From positions 620,001-684,000 of the forward strand of contig NZ_JABBDY010000002.1 of NCBI RefSeq assembly GCF_012847295.1: a stretch of DNA of 64,000 nucleotides, read 5' to 3'. Below, in pieces: positions 43,592 to 51,107 of the stretch. The translations under genes were made by a program, and so were the position numbers. This stretch comes from Microbacterium sp. MF43 (GTDB lineage: Bacteria; Actinomycetota; Actinomycetes; Actinomycetales; Microbacteriaceae). Position 1 is the first letter of the stretch; each line of letters begins with the position of its first letter. The notes beneath the pieces were generated by a model that was not told the origin of the DNA, did not search any database, and saw only the letters and a program-made list of their open reading frames with translations.

Positions 43592-44254
43592 ATGGGCGCG
43601 CAGACCCGGACCTATCATCACGGAGACCTCCGACGCGCCCTCATCGAGGAGGGCCTCCACCTCGCGCGCACGGGCGGACCCGCCGCCGTGTCCCTGCGCG
43701 AGGTCACGCGCGCCGCGGGCGTCTCCCCCAACGCCGCCTACCGCCACTTCGCCGACCGCGAGCACCTCGTGCGGGCGGTCGCCGGCGAGGCGCAGCTCGC
43801 GCTCGCGCGCGCGATCCGCGCGCGAGTGGACGCCGCGCCGCGGGGGTTGTCAGCGGCGGATGCCTCGATCGAACGCCTCCGCCGGGTGGGTCTGGCCTAC
43901 ATCGACTTCGCCCGGTCGGAACGCGGCTGGTTCGAGCTGGCGTTCGCGACACAGGACCCGCGCGGTGCGGAAGGCATCGTCACGCTGGACGACGAGATCG
44001 TGGCCCCCTTCCAGCTCCTCCTCGACACCCTGGATCAGATGGTGGCCAGCGGTGCGCTCCCGCCCGAGCGGCGCCCCTTCGCGGAGTGGGCGTGCTGGTC
44101 GGCGGTGCACGGCTTCGCCGAGATCGCCGTGCACGGTCCGGTGCAGTGGCAGCCCGCCGAGGTCATCGACGCGCTCGCGGCGGCGGTCGTCGAGGCGGCC
44201 ATTGTCGGCGTGCGCGGCACGACGGAGCCGGCCCAGCCGCGTGTCACGTCGTGA
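43592..44254 (+). CDS. TetR/AcrR-family transcriptional regulator
   Basis: A 220-residue repressor. The N-terminal helix-turn-helix is typical: YHHGDLRRALIEEGLHLARTGG, then AVSLREVTRAAGVSPNAAYRHFADREHLV. The C-terminal domain (TetR_C_33-like, with RSERGWFELAFATQDPRG) binds the inducer. It is divergent from an MFS exporter and two 21-bp-spaced direct repeats lie between them, so it probably represses both. The frame is open far upstream, but conservation begins at the ATG at 43592. Confidence 0.92.
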   Translation: MGAQTRTYHHGDLRRALIEEGLHLARTGGPAAVSLREVTRAAGVSPNAAYRHFADREHLVRAVAGEAQLALARAIRARVDAAPRGLSAADASIERLRRVGLAYIDFARSERGWFELAFATQDPRGAEGIVTLDDEIVAPFQLLLDTLDQMVASGALPPERRPFAEWACWSAVHGFAEIAVHGPVQWQPAEVIDALAAAVVEAAIVGVRGTTEPAQPRVTS

Positions 44255-44311
44255 TCGATCGGGCGGGGCCGCCGCGGCATCCGGATCCCGTCTGCTCGTA
44301 GACTGCCGCCC

Positions 44312-45154
44312 ATGGTGCGCAGCGGGACGGATGCCGCAGCCGACGGCCAGGCCGGACGGCCGTGGGGCCTGCGGCGAGCCCTGTGGTGGACGTCCGACTA
44401 CATCTACGCGGCGCGCCGGCAGCTCGCGATCCTGCGTCCGCCGTGGACGATCCGCGGCCACCGGCGCACCCCGGGTGCGTGGCACGTCGAGTCCGGGTCG
44501 CTTCCCGAGGTCGTCCTGCTCCCCGGCGTGTACGAGCACTGGACGTTCCTCCGCCCTCTCGGCGACGCCCTCGCCGCGGCCGGCCATCGGGTGCAGGTCG
44601 TCCACGGTCTGGGCGTGAATCGCCGCGCGATCAGCGAGACCGCGGACCGGCTGGAGCGCCTGCTCGCCGAGCTGCCCGTGCCGCCGGCCGGCCGCGTGCT
44701 CGTCGCGCACAGCAAGGGCGGCCTCATCGGCAAGCATCTCCTCATCACGACCGGCGCAGCGATGGATGCCGCGGTCGAGGCATCCTCCGGCGGCGATCCG
44801 GCTCAGGCCGCCGCGGACGCGCCGCAGGAGCGCGGCAGGACCCCGCTCGGGATTCTCGGGCTGGTCGCCGTCGCCACCCCGTTCGGCGGGGCCCGGCGTG
44901 CGCGCCTGTTCATCGATCCGAGCATCCGCGCCTTCCTGCCCGCGGACGAGACGATCGTGATGCTGGGGCGGGAGACCTCGGTGAACGGCCGCATCGTCTC
45001 GGTATTCGGGCCATACGACCCCCACATCCCCGAGGGCAGCGCTCTCGAGGGAGCAACGAACATCGCCGTCCCGACCCCCGGCCATTTCCGCGTGCTCTCC
45101 TCGCCGAAGACCCACACCGCCGTGCTCGACGGGATCCGTCTGCTCAGCCGCTGA
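44312..45154 (+). CDS. Alpha/beta-hydrolase / lipase-like protein
   Basis: A 280-residue serine hydrolase-like protein. LPEVVLLPGVYEHWTFLRPLGDALAAAGHRV gives the oxyanion strand, VAHSKGGLIGKHLL is the nucleophile elbow with Lys in place of the usual middle residue, VAVATPFGGARRARLF is typical of triacylglycerol lipase-like (PGAP1-type) proteins, and PTPGHFRVLSSPKTH supplies a candidate His. A DA-rich insertion sits near 150-172. The first 45 residues are basic and might be amphipathic. TAGACT lies 7 nt before the ATG. Confidence 0.82.
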   Translation: MVRSGTDAAADGQAGRPWGLRRALWWTSDYIYAARRQLAILRPPWTIRGHRRTPGAWHVESGSLPEVVLLPGVYEHWTFLRPLGDALAAAGHRVQVVHGLGVNRRAISETADRLERLLAELPVPPAGRVLVAHSKGGLIGKHLLITTGAAMDAAVEASSGGDPAQAAADAPQERGRTPLGILGLVAVATPFGGARRARLFIDPSIRAFLPADETIVMLGRETSVNGRIVSVFGPYDPHIPEGSALEGATNIAVPTPGHFRVLSSPKTHTAVLDGIRLLSR

Positions 45155-45236
45155 CGGAAGGCCGCGTGGGCCGCACTTCGCGATGCCTGAAGTCCTCTGA
45201 TCAGCACTTTTCGCAACGGTCGTACACACGCGCTGT

Positions 45237-45326
45237 CCAGGAGACCCTGGGGAACCGTCCAGAAAAGGCACGCAGGCTGGATGTTTCGTGCCCGACCCGA
45301 GGGCACCGCGTCGGCGCGCCTCGCCG
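45237..45326 (+). promoter_or_regulatory. Structured 5' leader of the transglycosylase-like gene (candidate)
   Basis: Four small perfect hairpins follow one another: CCAGG/CCTGG (45237-45250), TCCAG/CTGGA (45258-45281), GTGCCC/GGGCAC (45288-45306) and CGGCG/CGCCG (45312-45326). They lie between the hydrolase stop and the ATG at 45364. In actinobacteria, c-di-AMP riboswitches often precede cell-wall lytic genes, but I cannot match this sequence to that consensus. Confidence 0.35.
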
Positions 45327-45363
45327 GCGTACGCGATACCCGAAAGCACACGTAACTCACTTC

Positions 45364-46314
45364 ATGCTCACGACACGCACGCCCGAAAACGCCCCCACTG
45401 ACTCCGATCGCACTTTCGACTTCGCCCCCTCGCGCCGCTCCCTGCGCACCGCCCGCCGGCGCGTCCCGGGACTGCCCGCACTGATCGCGGGCGGCGCGCT
45501 CGGCCTCGCCGCGATCGTCGGCATCGGCAGCACCACCGCCGCGGTCGCCCTCGACCCCGACTTCGTCGCCGCCGCCAGCCCGTCGGCTCCGAACGCGCAG
45601 CTGCAGGCGCTCACCGGCATCACCGCGGAAGCGCGGACGACGCTGGAAGCTGCGCGCGCCGCGGCGGCGGGCGCCCGCTCGGTCAGCGCCCAGGTCGAGG
45701 CATCCGGTCTCGACCTCGCCGGCCCGACGGCCGTCGACACCTCCGCGCTCGACGAGCACGTCGACCGTCTTGCAGCCGTCGACGTCGTGCCCCTGCTGCT
45801 TCTGCCCGATCTCACCGCCGATGCGCTCACCGAGACGAAGAAGGTGACGCAGCTCACGCGCGACCTGCGCGAGCGCATGGACGCCGCGGCGGCCGAGCGC
45901 GCCGCCGCTGAGGCCGCCGCCGAGGCTGCCGCGAAGAAGGCACGCGAAGCCGAGGCTGCCGCGAAGAAGGCCCGCGAAGCGGCTGCCGCCCTCGCCGCCG
46001 CCAACACCGTCGAGGGAGCGAAGGCGACCGCGCGGTCGCTGGCATCGTCGCAGTACGGCTGGGGCGGCGATCAGTTCTCGTGCCTCGACTCGCTGTGGAC
46101 GAAGGAGTCGGGCTGGAACTACCAGGCCTACAACGACTCGAGTGGCGCGACCGGCATCCCCCAGTCGCTCCCCGGCAGCAAGATGGCGAGCGCCGGCGCC
46201 GACTGGCAGACCAACGCCGCGACCCAGATCCGCTGGGGCCTCGAGTACATCGCCGCCGCCTACGGCACCCCGTGCAGCGCGTGGGGGCACTCGCAGGCGA
46301 CGAACTGGTACTGA
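45364..46314 (+). CDS. Secreted lytic-transglycosylase-like protein with coiled coil
   Basis: A 316-residue exported protein. After a basic start (RRSLRTARRRV) a signal/anchor helix spans about 35-65. The middle is an Ala/Glu/Lys coiled coil with two copies of AAKKAREA. The C-terminal domain begins near 225 and has the goose-lysozyme/transglycosylase pattern: SCLDSLWTKESGWNYQAYN with candidate catalytic Glu near 247, then SSGATGIPQSLPGSKMASAG and the final CSAWGHSQATNWY. It probably cuts peptidoglycan. The ribosome site is weak, and a hairpin-rich leader precedes it. Confidence 0.85.
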   Translation: MLTTRTPENAPTDSDRTFDFAPSRRSLRTARRRVPGLPALIAGGALGLAAIVGIGSTTAAVALDPDFVAAASPSAPNAQLQALTGITAEARTTLEAARAAAAGARSVSAQVEASGLDLAGPTAVDTSALDEHVDRLAAVDVVPLLLLPDLTADALTETKKVTQLTRDLRERMDAAAAERAAAEAAAEAAAKKAREAEAAAKKAREAAAALAAANTVEGAKATARSLASSQYGWGGDQFSCLDSLWTKESGWNYQAYNDSSGATGIPQSLPGSKMASAGADWQTNAATQIRWGLEYIAAAYGTPCSAWGHSQATNWY

Positions 46315-46327
46315 GCCGCTCCTGCGG

Positions 46328-46873
46328 TCATGCGCCGGGTGCCGGGTCGGTCTTCGTGACCGGTCCGGCATCCGCCGTTTCGGGGGCGGGGCGGAGTTCG
46401 CTCCCGGATTCCGTCACGTTCACAGGCTTCCAGACGAGGGTGTGCCCGGTCGCCTCGAAGGATTCGTTTCCCGCGAGCTTGCCGGTCGTGGTCGACTGCC
46501 ACACGAATCCGACGGCCTCGTAGAACGTCCGGGCGCTGTTGCCCTCGAGCACCTCGAGTTCGACAGGACCGGTCGCGCGCGCCAGCACGTGCTCGACGAG
46601 CGCGCGTCCGACTCCACGGCGGTAGAGCGCCGGGTGGACGTACGCCCACGTGATCTCTCCGGCCGAACCGGCGAGGAAGCCGGCGACGTGTCCGTCGAGC
46701 TCGGCGACCCAGACGTCGTCATCGAAGAGCCCCTCGTTCTCGTACGTGGCGGCGAGGTCGAGGTAGGCCTCGAGCAGTCCCGCGCCGCGAAGCTCGTCGA
46801 CGCGAGCGGCGTCGTGGATGCGGCTGATGTCGGCCCAGTCGCGGGACTCGTAGGGCCGGATGATGATGGTCAT
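46328..46873 (-). CDS. GNAT-family N-acetyltransferase
   Basis: A 181-residue acetyltransferase. It begins MTIIIRPYESRDWADISRI and carries the acetyl-CoA loop in EITWAYVHPALYRRGVGRALVEHVL (motif A, RRGVGRA), then LEVLEGNSARTFYEAVGFVWQS (motif B). The C-terminal 40 residues are variable. Substrate unknown. The ATG at 46873, with AGGAGC 6 nt upstream, is preferred over one 36 bp earlier. Confidence 0.9.
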   Translation of the reverse strand: MTIIIRPYESRDWADISRIHDAARVDELRGAGLLEAYLDLAATYENEGLFDDDVWVAELDGHVAGFLAGSAGEITWAYVHPALYRRGVGRALVEHVLARATGPVELEVLEGNSARTFYEAVGFVWQSTTTGKLAGNESFEATGHTLVWKPVNVTESGSELRPAPETADAGPVTKTDPAPGA

Positions 46874-46994
46874 GCGAAAGCTCCTGTCGATCGGATCGGT
46901 CACGCGCACAGATGCGCGGATCGGCCGTGCGGCACGGGCGCGCCACGGCTCGAGGCATCCGATCGATCACAGAGTCATCATCACGCGTGCCACT

Positions 46995-47342
46995 TTATCC
47001 GCTCATGCGCCAGGCGCTGAGGATCTCGACGTGCCGCAGCAGGAAGGCGCGTTCGTCGAGACGCTTGCGCCGCAGCCAGCCGGTCACCTCGTCGTTGCTC
47101 TTGCTCGCGTTGCACGAGCGGCAGGCCGGCACGACGTTGTCGAAGGTGTACCTGCCGCCGCGCGAGATGGGCAGCACGCAGTCCTTCTGGAAGGGACCGG
47201 CTACCGACCCGCAGTACGCACACGCTCCCCACGCCTCGAGGAGCGACTCCCACTCTTCGAACGTGAGGTCGTTGTCTGCGGCCGCGACACGGCGCGCACG
47301 GCGGCGGGCAGCGCGGGCACGGCGGGTATTGCTGACCGGCAT
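46995..47342 (-). CDS. HNH endonuclease
   Basis: A 115-residue HNH-type protein with a very basic N-terminus (TRRARAARRRARR). The zinc and active-site frame is CAYCG (C41, C44), DCVLPISRGG (54-63), FDNVVPACRSCNASKSN (68-84). The usual DH pair of the HNH motif is DC here, as I recall for some actinobacterial members; whether such members cut DNA is unclear to me. No phage terminase or recombinase genes are adjacent. ATG at 47342 with TACCCT 6 nt upstream. Confidence 0.88.
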   Translation of the reverse strand: MPVSNTRRARAARRRARRVAAADNDLTFEEWESLLEAWGACAYCGSVAGPFQKDCVLPISRGGRYTFDNVVPACRSCNASKSNDEVTGWLRRKRLDERAFLLRHVEILSAWRMSG

Positions 47343-47415
47343 GCTGCGAGGGTAGCGGGCGGGTGGAGGGACGAGCGGATGCCCCGCCCAGGCGCCCCTG
47401 TGCACGGGCGAGGAA

Positions 47416-47841
47416 TCAGACCGGCGCCTCAGCCCGCCGGCCCGTCAGGCGCCGCCACGCCACCGCGATGAGCACCACCCGGGCGATCGCGAACAACGGC
47501 GGAATCGGCAGGTCGAACCCCCACCAGAAGAAGGCCTCGACGGGGACCAGCGCGAGGTTCAGGACCGCGCCCGAGCGCCTGCCCCGCCACAGCAGCCAGC
47601 CGGAGAACGCGAGCGCGAGGGTCACGGCGAAGTAGCCGAGCAGCAGCCAGACGAAGAGCGCCCAGTCCCCCGACCACCAGGGGCCGCCGTACATCGGGAA
47701 GAGATCGAGCAGCCACGGCAGTTCGCGCTCTCGAATGAGGTAGACCACGATCGGCACCGCCGGCAGTCCATACGCGGCGGTGTACACCCACGTCACGATC
47801 GCTGCGGCGCGGGCGCTTCGAGGCACGCTCGGCGCCGGCAT
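47416..47841 (-). CDS. Hypothetical membrane protein with four helices
   Basis: A 141-residue protein with four hydrophobic segments (about 12-33, 60-84, 92-104 and 108-128) and aromatic loops (LPWLLDLFPMYGGPWWSGDW). The layout and length resemble small four-helix membrane enzymes of the EXPERA kind, but I see no defining motif. TACGCT lies 7 nt upstream of the ATG. It is the last gene before the left inverted repeat of the accessory segment, whose outer end is 54 bp upstream of this start. Confidence 0.7.
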   Translation of the reverse strand: MPAPSVPRSARAAAIVTWVYTAAYGLPAVPIVVYLIRERELPWLLDLFPMYGGPWWSGDWALFVWLLLGYFAVTLALAFSGWLLWRGRRSGAVLNLALVPVEAFFWWGFDLPIPPLFAIARVVLIAVAWRRLTGRRAEAPV

Positions 47842-47894
47842 GCGGCCGAGCGTACTCCGCGCGGGGCGCCCGCGCGGAGGGATTCCTCAACGTC

Positions 47895-47941
47895 GGTGTC
47901 CGATGACAGGGCATCTGTAGTTCTTGTCATCGATGTTGTGG
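47895..47941 (+). repeat. Left terminal inverted repeat (47 bp)
   Basis: Begins GGTGTCCGATGACA and matches the reverse complement of 51020-51066 at 38 of 47 positions, with the first 14 identical and no gaps. It contains one CTGTAGTT unit (47915-47922) of the type repeated four times at the right end. Confidence 0.85.
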
Positions 47942-47994
47942 AGGCGCTCCGCGGATTCTCGCTTTCGAGCTCCGGCCCAGGAGCGCCGGTGACG

Positions 47995-48795
47995 CTATTC
48001 GCCTGCGAACCGAACTGTAGTTTTGAGGAGCCGCTCGAGAACCTGAGCAACGCCCTCATCGGCACACGAGGGCGCGCTGTGCTGCGCGACCACCTGGACC
48101 GATTCGTGCGCGTTCGCCACTACATAGCTTGTCCCGGCCCACATGAGCATCGGGATGTCGTTGGGCATGTCGCCCAAGGCCATGACATCGTCCGATCGGA
48201 CGTCGAGCCTGTCGCACACGCTCTGGAGAGCACTCGCCTTGGTGATACCAGCAGCGCTGATCTCAACCAGTCCTGAAACTGACCATGTGACCGTCGCAGC
48301 GTCTCCGACGATCGCAGCGACCTGATGGTGGAGCAGGTCGGGTTCTATGTCCGGATGCCTAACGAGAGGCTCCACCGCGGGGTCTGTCCAGATCTCATGG
48401 AGCGGGCCGCGCGGTGCGCCGGGTGCAGGGTACGGCTCGACGTAATGAGGGTCGAGGCGGATGCCATCGGCGCACTCGATCGCGAACCGAGCGCCAGGGA
48501 GCGCTCCAGTGATCGCATCACACACTTCGAGCCCGACCTCCGAGCCAATGCCGACCAGCGACACGATCCTGCCCTCGTGTGCGTCGTAGGTGATTGCGCC
48601 GTTGGAGACGATAGCCATGCCGTGATTCCCGACGTGAGGCCAGAAGACATCCATCCAGCGGAGCGGCCGTGCGGTCACGAAGACGACCGGGACACCCGCG
48701 GTGTCCAGTCGGTGCAGCACATTCGCGGTGAATGGCGGCAATGCGACGGTGTCGTTCGGAACAATCGTGCCGTCGAGATCGGTTGCGATCAGCAT
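47995..48795 (-). CDS. HAD-superfamily phosphatase (Cof-type)
   Basis: A 266-residue HAD hydrolase with a C2 cap, of the Cof/sucrose-phosphatase kind. Motif I is DLDGT with D6 and D8. VFVTARPLRWM supplies motif II, Lys in GITKASALQSVCDRL is motif III, and ALGDMPNDIPMLMWAG is motif IV with its metal-binding Asp pair. It probably dephosphorylates a sugar phosphate or similar compound. The frame is open upstream, but the ATG at 48795 starts the conserved strand. It is the first cargo gene inside the left repeat, and its 3' end runs to within 54 bp of that repeat. Confidence 0.88.
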   Translation of the reverse strand: MLIATDLDGTIVPNDTVALPPFTANVLHRLDTAGVPVVFVTARPLRWMDVFWPHVGNHGMAIVSNGAITYDAHEGRIVSLVGIGSEVGLEVCDAITGALPGARFAIECADGIRLDPHYVEPYPAPGAPRGPLHEIWTDPAVEPLVRHPDIEPDLLHHQVAAIVGDAATVTWSVSGLVEISAAGITKASALQSVCDRLDVRSDDVMALGDMPNDIPMLMWAGTSYVVANAHESVQVVAQHSAPSCADEGVAQVLERLLKTTVRFAGE

Positions 48796-49123
48796 CCGAC
48801 TTCTGCCGCTTAATGCGCCAGCCTGATGACGGCGTCCAGGCGTCCATCGTCTGGCGATCGCAGGGGCGGCAGCAGCAGCGTGACGATGCCGAGCTCCGAG
48901 GACGTAATCGATCTGCGCGTGAGGAGCGATCATCTGGGGGTTGGCTCCCAGTGCTTCGACGTCATCCGCTCTCCGCTCCCGACGAGATGTTCAGTTGGAG
49001 AGTCCCTGACGCCGCCAGAGTACGACCGCCGTTGTCAGGCATGGACATGACACGCCCGCATCGGAGCGCTCAGCGGAGTGGAAAGCAAGCGGCGGTGTCC
49101 GTGCCCCGCCATAGGATCACGGC
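48796..49123. other. Gene-free gap inside the accessory element
   Basis: A 328-bp divergent region between the HAD gene and the plus-strand cargo gene. I see no convincing ORF, transposase remnant or long repeat. Near its right edge TAGGAT (49112-49117) provides the probable -10 element of the downstream gene. Confidence 0.4.
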
Positions 49124-49957
49124 ATGCGAGTCGAGGGAGAACGGGCACAGGTGCTCGTCACGGTGAAGGCGACGCCACAGCCGTCCGCGAGCTATGGCGA
49201 CACGTCATGCGTCGCGGGCATCCGGATCGACGGCGATGAGCCGACCTGGATCCGCCTCTACCCGATCGCCTTCCGATGGCTCGACGGCGAGTCTCAGTTC
49301 GCGAAGTACGACGTCATCGAACTCGAAGTGCGCCGCCGAGACTCCGACACCCGGAAGGAGAGCTACTCCCCCGCCCAGGACTCGTGGCACAAGATCAACC
49401 ACCTGCGGCCAGGCAAGTCGCGCCACCAGGTGATCGGCCGCCTCCCGGTGACCACGACCTGCGAGCTAGTGACCGCCGCATCCGCAGACCCGGCGGCGAC
49501 GTCCCTGGGACTCGTCTACCCAGCCGACGTGGACCGACTCGAGTTCGAGCCTCACCCGAAGTGGACGCCGGAACAGCTCGCAAAGATGCAGGACCGCATC
49601 CTCAAAGAGTCAACCGCCCTCATTCCGATGAGCGGATCCATACCTTCCGTATTGAAGGAACCAGCGTTCAAGGTCCGCTACCGCTACCGCTGCGAGAGCA
49701 CAAGCTGTCGTGGACACCAGGGTCGAATCCTCGACTGGGAACTGACGGCCCTGCAGAACCGGCTCCGCCACGACGGGAAGGACGTCATGGCCGGCGTGAC
49801 AGAGAAGTTCCTGGATCAGATGTTCGCCGCGGATCGGCGAACGGGGTTCTACATGGGCAACTTCGAACTCGCGGCCCGCCGCGGCAAGTTCAGCGTGTTG
49901 GGCGTGTACTGGCCGAAAGCAGAAGACGCCGTCGCGCCACAGCCGGCGCTCTTCTAG
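49124..49957 (+). CDS. Unrecognised Cys/His-containing protein paired with DUF488
   Basis: A 277-residue soluble protein of unknown function. It starts with a strand-rich part (QVLVTVKATPQPSASYGDTSCVAGIRIDG, then WIRLYPIAFRWLDGE and YDVIELEVRRRDSD) and a HLRPGKSRHQVIGRL link. The C-terminal half has RYRYRCESTSCRGHQ (C190, C195, H198) followed by ILDWE (202-206), a pattern that could bind metal or form a nuclease-like site. FYMGNFELAARRGKFSVLGVYWP closes it. ATG with TAGGAT 6 nt upstream. Its stop overlaps the stop of the converging DUF488 gene by 3-4 bases. I recall similar proteins next to DUF488 genes in accessory regions. Confidence 0.7.
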   Translation: MRVEGERAQVLVTVKATPQPSASYGDTSCVAGIRIDGDEPTWIRLYPIAFRWLDGESQFAKYDVIELEVRRRDSDTRKESYSPAQDSWHKINHLRPGKSRHQVIGRLPVTTTCELVTAASADPAATSLGLVYPADVDRLEFEPHPKWTPEQLAKMQDRILKESTALIPMSGSIPSVLKEPAFKVRYRYRCESTSCRGHQGRILDWELTALQNRLRHDGKDVMAGVTEKFLDQMFAADRRTGFYMGNFELAARRGKFSVLGVYWPKAEDAVAPQPALF

Positions 49958-50595
49958 CGCGAGACCAGCTCGCGATCGAGGATCCCCCGCACCCGTTCGA
50001 GCACCTGTTCGCGGTGGCAGTGTTGCTCGTCTGCTTCGTAGCAGAAGACGGCGACGGGACCGGTGCGAGCGAGATCAGCCAGCTCCTCCAGGGCCTCCCT
50101 TGCGCCCTCGGCTTCGAGTTCCGCTGTGAACCTTTCGCGAACCTCACGGGCGAGCGGGGAATCGAGCTCGCCATATCCGGCGCGGTTGTCGCGCTGGTTG
50201 CCCAGCACCGGCATGTGGACGTACGCGATACCCGCCTCCGCGAGAGCGGCCGCGAGAGCGCGCTTGCTGAATCCACGTTTGCGGGAGATCGCGTTGAGTC
50301 GCACGTCGACGAGCGTCTCCACGCCGCGAATACGCAGCTTCGATACGAGAGCGTCGACGGTCTGCCCCTCGTATCCGATTCCTTCGATGCTCACGTCTAG
50401 TTCCTTCCGATGACGCAGTCGGTGCTGGGCGACGCGACACCGACTACTGCAGTAGAGCGCGTCACTGCGCGCCGCGAAGCCGCGGCCACAAGCCGCGCAT
50501 GTCCGATTCGGCGACCGCCGCGCGCGAATCTCGCGAGCCACGGCCGTCGACAGCGTCGTCAGCTCACTCAACGATAGAGTCGCGACATCTGTCAT
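49954..50595 (-). CDS. Zinc-ribbon / DUF488 fusion protein
   Basis: A 213-residue protein. The N-terminal 65 residues hold a helical segment and a four-Cys zinc ribbon (C33, C36, C49, C53) followed by a basic RVAQHRLRHR tail, likely nucleic-acid binding. The rest is a complete DUF488 domain: IGYEGQTVDALVSKL, LVDVRLNAISRKRGFSK, HMPVLGNQRDNR and the late VFCYEADEQHCHR. The biochemical role of DUF488 is not established. The ATG at 50595 lies inside an inverted repeat and 7 nt after TAGTAT, so the mRNA is probably leaderless and its operator overlaps the start. Confidence 0.82.
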   Translation of the reverse strand: MTDVATLSLSELTTLSTAVAREIRARRSPNRTCAACGRGFAARSDALYCSSRCRVAQHRLRHRKELDVSIEGIGYEGQTVDALVSKLRIRGVETLVDVRLNAISRKRGFSKRALAAALAEAGIAYVHMPVLGNQRDNRAGYGELDSPLAREVRERFTAELEAEGAREALEELADLARTGPVAVFCYEADEQHCHREQVLERVRGILDRELVSR

Positions 50596-50618
50596 GTAAC
50601 AGATACTAACCGTTACAT
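50594..50618. promoter_or_regulatory. Inverted repeat ATGTAAC-N11-GTTACAT at the DUF488 start
   Basis: Perfect 7-bp arms (50594-50600 and 50612-50618) with an 11-bp spacer that contains the -10-like TAGTAT of the minus strand. One arm overlaps the DUF488 start codon. The divergent DUF6176-like gene begins 28 bp away, so one regulator could control both. Regulator unknown. Confidence 0.65.
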
Positions 50619-50645
50619 CACTCGAACGGCTCGTACGCTGGTGTC

Positions 50646-50969
50646 GTGATTCACCTTGTCGCCCGCCGCATCCGACTCGACCAGCGCGACCGCGTCGCAG
50701 CTTGGCTACGCGAGGTCGACGGCCCACGCCGCGCAGAAGCACTCGAGTCGCTCGCGGCCGAGGGCGTCGCCCATGAGACGGCGATGCTTGTCGACACCGG
50801 CGACGGACCGGTGATCGTCTACGCGATGGAGACGGAAGACCTGGCCCGGTCCAGGTCGGTGACAGACCAATCCCCTCGACCCATCGATGCCGAGCACCGG
50901 GCCGTCATGCGCGCTGCCGACGACGGGCCCGCCCGTGCAGAGATCGTACTGGATCTGCGACCTGCTTGA
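50646..50969 (+). CDS. DUF6176-like small protein
   Basis: A 107-residue soluble protein. The end of the sequence, VIVYAMETEDLARSRSV then PRPIDAEHRAVMRAAD, matches the DUF6176 pattern (PIDxEHRxVM) as I recall it. The first half is a helical ARRIRLDQRDRVAAWLREVDGPRRAEALESLAAEG. Function unknown. GTG start with TACGCT 6 nt upstream. It is the last cargo gene; the right-end repeat array begins 8 bp after the stop. Confidence 0.72.
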   Translation: MIHLVARRIRLDQRDRVAAWLREVDGPRRAEALESLAAEGVAHETAMLVDTGDGPVIVYAMETEDLARSRSVTDQSPRPIDAEHRAVMRAADDGPARAEIVLDLRPA

Positions 50970-50976
50970 CCTCCCG

Positions 50977-51066
50977 AACTACAGATCGGTTGGCAAGAAC
51001 TACAGGTCATCTCCCACAACCACAGAATCGATGGCAGAAACTGCAGATGTGTTGTCATCGGACACC
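50977..51066 (-). repeat. Right terminal inverted repeat with four internal 20-21 bp repeats
   Basis: The outer 47 bp (51020-51066) are the inverted partner of 47895-47941. AACYRCAG units start at 50977, 50998, 51018 and 51039, spaced 21, 20 and 21 bp, so they lie on one face of the helix. This is the usual layout of transposase-binding multiple terminal repeats. Confidence 0.85.
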
Positions 51067-51107
51067 ATCAGCCGCGCGATGAATCACGAAAAGATAACGC
51101 CAAACCC

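Larger units (their letters stand above)
47895..51066. mobile_element. Transposon-like cargo element without transposase
   Basis: A 3172-bp segment flanked by 47-bp inverted repeats. The right end has four AACYRCAG units with start points 21, 20 and 21 bp apart, like the multiple terminal repeats of IS21-family elements (family knowledge; not proven). Inside are a HAD phosphatase, an unrecognised protein, a zinc-finger-DUF488 fusion and a DUF6176-like protein, but no transposase or recombinase. Codon third positions appear more A/T-rich than in neighbours. No clear target duplication flanks it (left GTCGG, right CCATC), so insertion may be old. Mobilisation in trans is inferred. Confidence 0.7.

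Noticed and set aside
45155-45363. c-di-AMP (ydaO-type) riboswitch
   Set aside because: The gene context would fit, but I could not match the characteristic conserved segments, so only an unnamed structured leader is proposed.
48015-48028. CTGTAGTTTTGAGG inside the 3' end of the HAD gene, similar to the terminal repeat unit
   Set aside because: It is not in phase with the 20-21 bp spacing and is explained by conserved-looking coding sequence, so it is not counted as a repeat unit.
48826-49050. Short ORF in the gap between cargo genes
   Set aside because: No start signal, no recognisable motif and composition unlike the neighbouring genes.
47890-51072. Target-site duplication around the accessory element
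   Set aside because: The bases flanking the repeats (left GTCGG or ACGTC, right CCATC or ATCAG, depending on the end chosen) do not match.
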